Part shown: piece by piece, positions 21,173-28,900 of the stretch
Position numbering within the stretch: position 1 is the stretch's first letter
How the letters are laid out: each line of letters starts with the position of its first letter
Assembly (NCBI GenBank): GCA_028280165.1
Contig: JANQMI010000094.1
Coordinates: 1 to 56,252, forward strand
DNA: 56,252 nucleotides
Direction: 5' to 3'
Origin: Oceanicaulis sp.
Lineage (GTDB): Bacteria > Pseudomonadota > Alphaproteobacteria > Caulobacterales > Maricaulaceae
Notes under the pieces: model-generated
Told to the model about the DNA's origin: nothing
The model's input: only the letters and a program-made list of their open reading frames with translations
The model's database searches: none
Position numbers and translations under genes: made by a program

Positions 21173-21343
21173 TCATGCCTGATCACTTAGGGCTTTCTCT
21201 ACTAGGGCGCGGACGGCCTCGGAGAAGTTGGGTATTGGGTCTGGCTGCAGCCTGCGCCAATTGTTGACTGCCGCAATCTGATCGTCATTGAAGCCTATAA
21301 GCTTCTTGTTGGGGAACTCCGCGGGTCGACCGGACTTTGACAT
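21173..21343 (-). CDS. Ribbon-helix-helix regulator, 56 aa
   Basis: Not an obvious long ORF but clear on translation: MSKSGRPAEFPNKKLIGFND, DQIAAVNNWRRLQ, PNFSEAVRALVEKAL. The first beta strand (KLIGFND) and following two helices (SEAVRALVEKAL) match Arc/MetJ-type repressors. The stop is 16 bases from the membrane protein's stop (convergent). It would regulate the divergent secreted-protein gene via AT-rich repeats between them (21343-21388). Start is ATG 21343 with no strong ribosome site. Confidence 0.75.
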   Translation of the reverse strand: MSKSGRPAEFPNKKLIGFNDDQIAAVNNWRRLQPDPIPNFSEAVRALVEKALSDQA

Positions 21344-21388
21344 ATTTGGTATATTCGTTATTGACGAGTTTCGAATATGCGGTATATC
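21341..21388 (+). promoter_or_regulatory. Divergent promoter with inverted repeat for RHH regulator
   Basis: TTGACG (21361-21366), a 16-base spacer and TATATC (21383-21388) form a rightward promoter. ATATTCG (21352-21358) and CGAATAT (21372-21378) are inverted repeats, and GGTATAT occurs at 21348 and 21381. Such sites near an RHH gene are typical operators; binding would close the -35 region. Confidence 0.55.
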
Positions 21389-21397
21389 TAAAAAACA

Positions 21398-21430
21398 AGC
21401 CGGGCGGAAGGTGCAACTTCCATCCCGGCT
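21398..21430 (+). promoter_or_regulatory. Stable hairpin in the 5' leader
   Basis: AGCCGGG (21398-21404) pairs with CCCGGCT (21424-21430) and GGAAG (21406-21410) with CTTCC (21417-21421), leaving GTGCAA as loop. It lies right after the transcription start of the secreted-protein gene and is not followed by a U run, so it more likely stabilises or controls the message than ends it. Confidence 0.55.
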
Positions 21431-21466
21431 CTAACCAACTAGTCGACCACTGGTGGAGGATCGACC

Positions 21467-21826
21467 ATGAAGGCTTCTGTAAGTCCTATCACACGACGTG
21501 TGGCTTTGTCAGGTGTGGCCGTTGCTGCCACGACTGGCGCTGTCATCGCTTCTGATGTTGCCCTTATGTGGCACGCCATAACGCTAGACCCAGCGAGAGC
21601 TGATGGGGCGCGAAGCCCGCATAAGGCGATAATCGAGGACATAGACCCTGCACCAAAGCCCGTTTTCTTCGATGAGGGTCTGGAGAGCGTCAAAAAGCAG
21701 ATGGCGGAGGCCGACCCATATACGAAGGTCTTCTTTGTCGACGTCGTTGTCTCCCACGCAAAGGGCGGGAAAGTCGCCGCATACAAAGTTACGGCTTATC
21801 ATGGAGAGGATAGCCTTGAGGGCTAG
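21467..21826 (+). CDS. Exported protein with Tat-like signal, 119 aa
   Basis: GGTGGAGG precedes ATG 21467 at seven bases. The N-terminus ITRRVALSGVAVAATTGAVIAS has twin arginines followed by a hydrophobic stretch, consistent with a Tat or membrane signal. The mature part has DPAPKPVFFDEGLESVKKQMAEADPYTKVFFVDVVVSHAKGGKVAAYKV, an alpha/beta profile. It lies between a ribbon-helix-helix regulator and a terminator, as its own transcription unit. No known function; may act in the envelope (inference). Confidence 0.65.
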   Translation: MKASVSPITRRVALSGVAVAATTGAVIASDVALMWHAITLDPARADGARSPHKAIIEDIDPAPKPVFFDEGLESVKKQMAEADPYTKVFFVDVVVSHAKGGKVAAYKVTAYHGEDSLEG

Positions 21827-21843
21827 TCCAATCGCCAAGTCAC

Positions 21844-21869
21844 AGCCCGGCCTTAGTGCCGGGCTTTAT
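21844..21869 (+). terminator. Intrinsic terminator of the exported-protein gene
   Basis: AGCCCGGC (21844-21851) pairs with GCCGGGCT (21858-21865), loop CTTAGT, followed by TTATT. It overlaps the stop codon of the convergent membrane-protein gene. Confidence 0.75.
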
Positions 21870-22066
21870 TGTGAGGTCGACTGATTGCGAATTGCCTTTT
21901 TCACCTCAGCCAGGCTGTCGCATACGCCGCCAATCCCAAGCGCAACGACGCCCAGCGCAACAATGATGAGCCCCATGCCAATGTGAATATCGGTCCCACC
22001 GACGATGGCCATACCTCCGCCTACCAACCAAAGCGCTAGCGCGCACAGCAACATAAATGCGCTCAT
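21866..22066 (-). CDS. Small two-transmembrane protein, 66 aa
   Basis: ATG 22066, GGGGGTAG lies just upstream inside the end of the preceding gene. Two hydrophobic segments (MLLCALALWLVGGGMAIVGG and MGLIIVALGVVALGIGG) with a short positive tail. Function unknown. The TAA stop is inside the terminator hairpin. It is read with the upstream secreted protein as a two-gene leftward unit in the accessory cassette. Confidence 0.55.
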   Translation of the reverse strand: MSAFMLLCALALWLVGGGMAIVGGTDIHIGMGLIIVALGVVALGIGGVCDSLAEVKKAIRNQSTSQ

Positions 22067-22072
22067 ATACTT

Positions 22073-22462
22073 CTACCCCCAGACAACCGCACCGGCCTGA
22101 CATCTCATCGAGTCAAAATGGCCGGTGTCTCGTACCTCGACCTCCGCAAACCGGCTTTCACCGCGCGGCATGTCGAATACTTGGCCCGAACCAGATTTGA
22201 CCGGCGCTCCATCGAGCATCGTGAAACAATTGACGTTCATCGCTGAAACGGGCCGCCGAGCGTTGTTTGTTACTGTGACCGTCGCGTGACCGTTTGTGCG
22301 CCCTCGCCGGTCTGTCTCCATCCAAACGCGGTTTACCTCAATCGCGATCCCGGGCGACGCATCAAACGATGCCGCTGCCGGGCCCACCGCTAAACCGGCC
22401 GCGATCACGGCGGTAGAAATCCAAGATACAAGCGTCAAGGTGTTCACCCGGTATCGACCCAA
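22073..22462 (-). CDS. Exported protein with immunoglobulin-like profile, 129 aa
   Basis: The N-terminus (VNTLTLVSWISTAVIAAGLAVGPAAAS) is a signal peptide or anchor. The mature part is beta-rich with two cysteines (NVNCFTMLD and SMRCQAG) and ATVTVTNNARRPVS, a pattern of small beta-sandwich domains. TTG 22462 or GTG 22447 are possible starts; neither has a clear ribosome site. It faces away from the tape measure gene, 36 bases from its start. Role unknown; together with the adjacent membrane and exported genes it may alter the lysogen envelope (inference). Confidence 0.6.
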   Translation of the reverse strand: MGRYRVNTLTLVSWISTAVIAAGLAVGPAAASFDASPGIAIEVNRVWMETDRRGRTNGHATVTVTNNARRPVSAMNVNCFTMLDGAPVKSGSGQVFDMPRGESRFAEVEVRDTGHFDSMRCQAGAVVWG

Positions 22463-22498
22463 GGTTGGACACTCGCGCGCAATTAGGGAGTCGTCAAC

Positions 22499-24343
22499 AT
22501 GGCCCTTGGTCTGCCCGCCAATCTACGGTTCGACATAACCGCGCGCGACCGGTCCGGCCCGGCCTGGCGCGGCGTCGAAAACTCTATCCAACGGACACAG
22601 CGCTCCCTGGGCGCGTTCATTCGCGCGGCCGGACCGCTTCTGGGCCTCGGCGGGGTTGCGGTCTCGGGCACAGCCTTGGCGTTCGCCACACGTGATGCTT
22701 TGGAATTTGCGGATGCTTTGGTCCTGGCCGCGGACCGCACGAGCTTTACCGTGGAGGAGCTAGAGAGCCTCCGTTACGCCGGCCGCCTTAACCGGGTCCA
22801 GTTCACGCAAACAGACATGGCATTACAAAGGTTTAGCAGAAGACTGGCGGAAGCGGCCAACGGCACCGGGGAGCTTCGCAACGATCTTGAAGGGCTTGGT
22901 ATTCCGCTTCGCGACGCGAGCGGCCAGATGAGATCAAGCTATGAAATTCTACTTGATTTCGCTGATGCGGTCGCGAACGCCGAAAGCGAACAAGAGCAAT
23001 TACGCCTATCTTTCAAGGCGTTCGACAGTGAGGGCGCAAGCTTCATCGCGGCCATCAGAAACGGCGCGGACGGCCTGCGCGAGTACCGCCGCGAAGCGGA
23101 GGATGCCAACGCGATCATGGGCGATGAGCTGGCTCGGAGCGCGGCGGAAGCGGCTACGGCTTTTGAGCGCATGAACCTGCAAATCACATCGGAGCGCAAT
23201 CAGGCAATTGCGGAGCACGCTGAAGGACTGGAGAACCTCGCTGTCGCTTTGGGCGACATCGCACGATTGGGTATCCATGCCGCTGCAGCAATTGGCAACC
23301 TTTACGCCAACCTTGCTGATGGGCAAACGGAGGAGGACGTCCTGCGCGGGCTGGAGCTAATCCTGGACGGTAACCGCGACCGGCTGGCGGACTTGCGCGC
23401 CCGCGTGAATGACTATGCGGAAGTTCTTTCCGACCCGACCGCGTCGCGGGGCCAGATTCAGTTTGCGCGCAGTCGCGCTCAAGAAGCCGAAGAAGAGATA
23501 CCAATTTTAGAACGCCGGATTCAGCGCCTAGAGCAGCGACTAAGCTTCCGAAGCTGGATTTCCGATGGCCTCGAAGAGCCTGAGCCTGAAGAGGGGGCCA
23601 GGCCACCTTCTTCCCCAGAAACCCTTCAGCAGCGCCTTGATCGCGAGAAAGGAACCGGAAAGCCCCGAGGCGACGCCACCGCCACAGGCCTTGATGACAA
23701 GCTGGAACGTGACGAAGCCTTAGAGCGCGAGATGGAGCGCAAGCGCGAGCTGACAATGGACCTGATGCGTGAGGAGGGTGAAGCGCGAGTGCGGGAGCTA
23801 GAGCGTCACCGCGGCGACTTTGTGAACGAGTTTGCGCACAGCTTCGCGGGCGGCATTGAAGCGGCTTTTGATGGCGACCTACAGGAGTTCATTGCACGCA
23901 GATTGCGTCAGGCCGCTTACCGAGGTTTGTACGACGCCTTCGCGCAGCTTGGCGGAGACCTGTTCGACCATTTCGGTGGGGGCGGCAAGGGTGGTGGGTT
24001 GAGCGCCATCCTCAGCGGAGGCTCCAACCTCCTGTTTGGCGGGAAGAAAGCCGCTGGCGGGCCTGTCGAGCCGGGCAAGTTCTATCAGTGGCAGGATCGC
24101 GGGCAGGAGTTTTTCGCGCCCCAAGTGCCTGGCAGCGTTCTCCGAGCTGATCAGATGGGCGGCGTCACCAACATCCACAATCATTTCCACCTCCATGCCG
24201 AGGGCGCAGTGATGACGGACGAGCTTCTTCAGCAGATGGATGAGAAGGCCGCGGCCGCCCAAAGGGGCGCAATCGAGACGTTTCGTCTCGGCGCTGCTCT
24301 CGATCAACGGCACAGCTCGCGCGCGCTGGGGCTTCCGCGATGA
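22499..24343 (+). CDS. Tape measure protein
   Basis: Sets tail length and is ejected with DNA. 614 residues; AGGGAG precedes ATG 22499. The N-terminus begins FDITARDRSGPAWRGVENSI with a hydrophobic patch (GPLLGLGGVAVSGTALAFA), the middle is long helix/coiled coil (RIQRLEQRL, EREMERKRELTMDLMREEGEARVRELERHRGDF), and the C-terminus is glycine-rich (GGGGKGGGLSAILSGGSNLL). At 0.15 nm per residue a tail of about 90 nm is implied. It follows an accessory cassette rather than the chaperone directly, unlike lambda. Confidence 0.85.
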   Translation: MALGLPANLRFDITARDRSGPAWRGVENSIQRTQRSLGAFIRAAGPLLGLGGVAVSGTALAFATRDALEFADALVLAADRTSFTVEELESLRYAGRLNRVQFTQTDMALQRFSRRLAEAANGTGELRNDLEGLGIPLRDASGQMRSSYEILLDFADAVANAESEQEQLRLSFKAFDSEGASFIAAIRNGADGLREYRREAEDANAIMGDELARSAAEAATAFERMNLQITSERNQAIAEHAEGLENLAVALGDIARLGIHAAAAIGNLYANLADGQTEEDVLRGLELILDGNRDRLADLRARVNDYAEVLSDPTASRGQIQFARSRAQEAEEEIPILERRIQRLEQRLSFRSWISDGLEEPEPEEGARPPSSPETLQQRLDREKGTGKPRGDATATGLDDKLERDEALEREMERKRELTMDLMREEGEARVRELERHRGDFVNEFAHSFAGGIEAAFDGDLQEFIARRLRQAAYRGLYDAFAQLGGDLFDHFGGGGKGGGLSAILSGGSNLLFGGKKAAGGPVEPGKFYQWQDRGQEFFAPQVPGSVLRADQMGGVTNIHNHFHLHAEGAVMTDELLQQMDEKAAAAQRGAIETFRLGAALDQRHSSRALGLPR

Positions 24344-24909
24344 GTATTCTCCTGCCGTCCGTCCGCATCGCTCAGATTGCTGAGCGGCCTTATCCCGCAC
24401 CCGCGATCAATGAGAGCGCGCTGGGTGGCAATACGCAGCGCTATGTTCGCGCGGGCCTCCGCTGGGAGTTCGTGGTTTCGCTCACCCATCTCCCGCAGGC
24501 CGACTGGCAGAACTGGGCAGACCTGGAGCGCACCGACGCTGACTTCCTGTTGCCGATCGACCAAACCGAGCTCGACGTGGGTGACCCAGGGTCGCCGCTG
24601 GTGAACGGGGCCGGGCAGGGTGGAACCTCATTGGCGATTGATGGCCTCAATCCCGGCTATCAGGTCCAAAAGGCGCAGTGGTTTTCCATCGTCACTGGTG
24701 CGCGGCGCTATGCCTACAAGGTGAACACGGCGCAGACCGGTGACGGCACGCTGTCCATCCGCCCGATGCTTAGAGTGAGCCCGAATGACAATGACGTGGT
24801 GGAGCTGGCCCAGCCCTATCTTCAGGGCATTGTCGTGGACTTTCCGGGCTTTACGGCGTTGCGCAAGCACAGAGCGCCATTGACCTTCACCATCCGGGAG
24901 CGGGTGTGA
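24340..24909 (+). CDS. Distal tail protein (gpM/Dit position), 189 aa
   Basis: Beta-rich chain: MSILLPSVRIAQIAERPYP, RYVRAGLRWEFVVSLTHLPQADWQNW, WFSIVTGARRYAYKVNTAQTGDGTLSI, HRAPLTFTIRE. The position directly after the tape measure and before the L- and K-like genes is that of lambda gpM, a distal tail or adaptor protein. Sequence similarity to M itself is not obvious, so the name follows location and fold-like pattern. Overlaps the tape measure gene by four bases. Confidence 0.6.
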   Translation: MSILLPSVRIAQIAERPYPAPAINESALGGNTQRYVRAGLRWEFVVSLTHLPQADWQNWADLERTDADFLLPIDQTELDVGDPGSPLVNGAGQGGTSLAIDGLNPGYQVQKAQWFSIVTGARRYAYKVNTAQTGDGTLSIRPMLRVSPNDNDVVELAQPYLQGIVVDFPGFTALRKHRAPLTFTIRERV

Positions 24910-25556
24910 TGCAGGCGGCTCTGATCAATCTGCTGCAGTCCGATAATCCGCACCTGATCGTTCTGATGAAGCTGGAATTGCCGACTGAAACCGTGTGCTT
25001 GAGTTCGGGCCTCCAGGTGCCTTATGGCGGCGATACCTATCTGCCGGCTGACGACGACTGGGGGATGCTGTCTCACGTGAATGTGGTTGCCTGGGGCCAG
25101 ACGTCGCGCGCGGTCTCTCCGGATATCGGGCTCTTGATCCCGTCAGACGCCAAGATCCAGGTGATCGCATCCAAGGCGGTAGAGGACAGTCGCATCCGCA
25201 TCTGGTGGGGTGCGGTCGATCCTGACACCGGGGCGGTGGAAATCGATGACGAGGATGGGCCTCTCTACACCATGTATCTGGACACCACCGACACCAGCTT
25301 CAGGGTTGGTGACCGTCCGACCCTTATCAAGACTTACCCGGCCACAGCCCACCAGCTCCGCCCGAGCACGCGCCAGCGTCTCAATCCCAGCTTCCATAAG
25401 TCGATCTGGGCGGGCGAAACAGGCCTCGACAATGTGACCGGGATCACAGATGCCGATGGCTGGCGTTCGAATGATCCGCCCCTGTCTGGCCGCTCCACTT
25501 CAGGCGGCACCGTGGGCGGTGGCGGCACCGGCGCAGCGACCCGCAATCTCGTTTAA
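24909..25556 (+). CDS. Tail tip protein (gpL position), 215 aa
   Basis: ATG 24909 overlaps the previous stop. MQAALINLLQSDNPHLIVLMKLELPTETVCLSSG and VSHVNVVAWG, then a TPATAHQLRPSTRQRLNPSFHKSIWAGETGLDNVTG-like C-terminus and a glycine-rich tail. In lambda-like phages this slot holds the L protein that starts tail tip assembly with M. One cysteine (VCLSS) only, so an iron-sulfur cluster as in lambda L is not supported. Function by position. Confidence 0.55.
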   Translation: MQAALINLLQSDNPHLIVLMKLELPTETVCLSSGLQVPYGGDTYLPADDDWGMLSHVNVVAWGQTSRAVSPDIGLLIPSDAKIQVIASKAVEDSRIRIWWGAVDPDTGAVEIDDEDGPLYTMYLDTTDTSFRVGDRPTLIKTYPATAHQLRPSTRQRLNPSFHKSIWAGETGLDNVTGITDADGWRSNDPPLSGRSTSGGTVGGGGTGAATRNLV

Positions 25557-25567
25557 GGCAGTCCTTC

Positions 25568-25996
25568 ATGAGTCTCCCCGACCACGCCCGCCGAGCACGG
25601 GCTGCACAGGCGTGTCTGAAGCGCTTTGACGGAAAGCCGTTCGACTGGAAGCGCAATGACTGCGTGCGTCTGGTGCGTCACGACCTGCACCATCTGGGTG
25701 TGGGTGTGCCCTTCCTGAAGGGTGTGCGCTACGGCACGGCGCGGGGCGCGGCCAAGGCGTTGAAGGCGCAAGGGTTCGCCAACCTTATCGACGGCATGGA
25801 CGCCACGGGCTTAGTCCAGATTGCACCGGCGCGCGCGATGATCGGCGATATCGTCGCCATCCCCACCGATCAGCCTGAGCCCTGGGGCGCAGCCCTCACG
25901 ATCGCCGCGGGCAATGGTCGCCTGTTTGGCTTCCTGAACGGCCAGGGGCAGGTGATGCAGGCCAAGCAATTTATCGCTGCATGGAGCGTGCTCTGA
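25568..25996 (+). CDS. Tail-associated peptidase, NlpC/P60-like (DUF6950), gpK position
   Basis: 142 residues. FDWKRNDCVRLVRHDLHHLG holds the catalytic cysteine in the N-D-C motif common to DUF6950 and NlpC/P60 proteins. The counterpart histidine region (ALTIAAGNGRLFGFLNG) has no obvious His, so activity may be weak or lost. In lambda, gpK has a related domain and takes part in tip assembly and cell-wall penetration. It lies before gpJ as expected, overlapping it by one base. Confidence 0.65.
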   Translation: MSLPDHARRARAAQACLKRFDGKPFDWKRNDCVRLVRHDLHHLGVGVPFLKGVRYGTARGAAKALKAQGFANLIDGMDATGLVQIAPARAMIGDIVAIPTDQPEPWGAALTIAAGNGRLFGFLNGQGQVMQAKQFIAAWSVL

Positions 25997-28900
25997 TGCC
26001 TCAAGCATTGGGCGGTATCGCCGTCGCCATCAAAGGCGCTGTTGGGGGCGCTCTAGGCGCTGTGGGTGTCAGTGCGACCACGGCCTATGGGATCGGCTCG
26101 GCCGTGGGCGCTTTTGCCACCTCCGGGGCCTTTCTGATGAGCGTGGGTGCCAGCGTGCTGTCCGCCGTGCTGGCCCCGCAGGTCGATATCGGCGGTGCGC
26201 CCGACGAATGGCAATCTGACCTTGATGCGCCCATCCCCTTCGTCATCGGCCGCAATGGGTCGGGCGGGTATCGCGTCCATCGCGATAGCTGGGGCGCTGA
26301 CAATCGCTATCGCTCCATCGTCACGGTCTATTCCGGTGCGGGCCCGATCCAGGGGATTGAAGGGTGGAGCGCCGATGGTGAGGCCCTGACCCTTGGGGCC
26401 AACGGCGTCGTCATGGCTCCGGCGCAATACGCCAACAAGATGTGGATCCAATCCACGCTGGGTGACCAGCCACAGGCAGCTGCGCTCACACAGACGGGCC
26501 TAGACGCGGCTTCTCCTGCGATTGAGGGCTGGGGCACCAGCTCGCGCATCTCCGGCAAGGCGCATAGTTTCGCGACCTTCTACCAGGACAGTAAGTTCAA
26601 GTCCTATCCTGCGGGCGTTCCAGAGCTCATCCCGACGCTGCTTGGGATCAAATGCTACGATCCGCGACTGGACAGCACCTATCCTGGCGGCTTGGGGCCC
26701 TGTCGTGCCGATGACCGTTCGACCTGGCTCTACACAGTCAACCCCTACCTGCACGCGATCCACTGGATTCTCGGCTACTACGAGAATGGCAAGGCTGTCG
26801 GGGGCATCGATGCCGACGCTTCCGACGTCGATCTTCCTGCCTTTGTAGCCGGTGCGAATGTCGCTGATGCAAATGGCTGGGAGGTCTCGGGTCGGCCTAC
26901 CACCAAGGATGATAAGCACGAAGCCCTGAACGCCATGCTGCAGGCGGGCGGCGGACGCTATATCGACCTGGGTGGACGTTATTCCTGCATCGTCAACGCG
27001 CCAGGGCTTACGGTCGCCACCGTCACGGCAGACGACACTGCGGGCGAGTTTGTTCTCAGCTCCAACACCAGTTTCGAGAACCGGCTCAACACCCTCACGC
27101 CGCGGTGTCCAATGGAGAGCCACCGCTGGAAGCGGGTGGATCAGGACCCCGTCACCAATCCGGCATGGGTAACCGAGGATCGCGGCCAAGAAACAGACGC
27201 ACGAACCGACTACCCCTATGTCGCTGTGCGTGCCGATGGCTCGAACGCCAACCAGCCCGCAGAACTTGCCGCCTACGACATCCTGAATACACGTGAGTCC
27301 CTGCGGGGGATGGTGCCCCTGAAGGCCTATATGCGCCGCATCCGGCCTGGCGACATCTTCACGATCGATGATCCGCGCTTCCTGCTCTCGTCGGTGGAGG
27401 TGAAGTGTCTGCGCTCGGAGTTCGATGTGGCCACAGGCGTTGTCAATGTGGTCTTTCAGAGCGAGACGGCGGGCAAGCATGACTTTGCTCTTGGCCGGAC
27501 CAATACGCCGCCATCGCCCCCGTCACTCACCGCGCCAGACTACTACAATGTCGCCGCGCCCGCTGGCGCAGCCTTCAGCGCGACCGCCGCGACAGGAAAC
27601 CAGCCCGCCATCGTCGTGGCCGCTGATGCGGACAATGATTCCGCGACGGCCTTCATCCTTGAGTATCGTGTTCAAGGGGCGAGCACATGGGTCGAGTACG
27701 GCCAATTCGACATCGCCACTACAGACGTGGTGATGGCCGCGTTGGAGCCGAACACGACCTATGAAGTCACGGCGCGCTATGTGAGCCAGTTCGGTATCCG
27801 CGGTGCACGGCTTGATCCGCCGCTGGTGGTGACGACGGGCTCGATGGTGGCCGACGACGCCACCGGGCCCAGCCAGGATATCGCAGACTTTCTGGCTGGA
27901 TTTGATCCCGCTGCCGCAGACCTTGGAGAACTGGCAGACAATCTGAGGGTCCGCCTTAACGCCCTCTTGGTCGACAGCCAGGGCGGCACAGACACCGACG
28001 CCAGCTCAGCCATTGAAAGCGCCCTTGGGCGGCTGAATGACCTGACCGAAGCTGTCGCAGAGGCGAGGCGGGCGGGCGACGCGGCGGTCAAAGCCAGACT
28101 CACCCGCACCGACGCACCAGGTGGTAATCTCGACCCCGACCCGACGCTCGCTTTGGGCTTCCCCAGCAATATCGCGCCGGCGGCGGGCACTGAAGGTGTG
28201 GGCGGCACGCTTGATCAGCCCGCCGCTACTGCGGTGTGGCGATGGTCAGATATCCCCGCTGCGGCGACGGATGCCATCGTTCTGAATGATATTGATCCGG
28301 TCGAGGTGAGACCTGGCCAGCAGATCGAGCTGACCGCCGCCATGGAGACCCTGGGCGTCTGTCAGAATCCGCGTTTGCGCCTGGTGTGGCTCGATGCGAA
28401 TGGGGCGCAGGTGAATACCCCGGCAGAGGTGGCGCTGGCCGGTGGCTATATCCGGGGCGGGTCGTATCAGATCACGGTGCCTGCAGGGGCCGCGAAGATG
28501 CAGCGCCAATTCATTGCCGGGTCCAGCGGGGCAGGGGTCGGATATCTCTTGTGGCGCGATCCGGTGTGGCGCTTCGCAAACGAGGGCCAGGCCGCGCTCA
28601 CTTCACCCAGTGACGGCGAGAGCAACTATGTCTCGACGGTGCGCCAGCTGCACTCCGCCACGCGCAATCTGTCCGTCCTGCAGAACAGCGTCTTCGTGGA
28701 GATCGATCGAGTTCGGGCATCGGTGGAGCAAATCATCTCCGCAGAAGCTGGTGAGGCTTTCGCTCTGGCATCCGACTTGACAGAGGTCCGCACACTGGTC
28801 GGCGCGCTTCAGGGCCAGCTGGTCACCCTTCAGGAAGCCTTCAACGCGGGGACTTTTGCGGAGCTGGAAGACCTTCGCGCCCTTCAGGTGGCGGTGGGTG

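Noticed and set aside
26500-27480. 326-residue antisense ORF inside the gpJ-like gene
   Set aside because: Antisense shadow with no start signal or domain.
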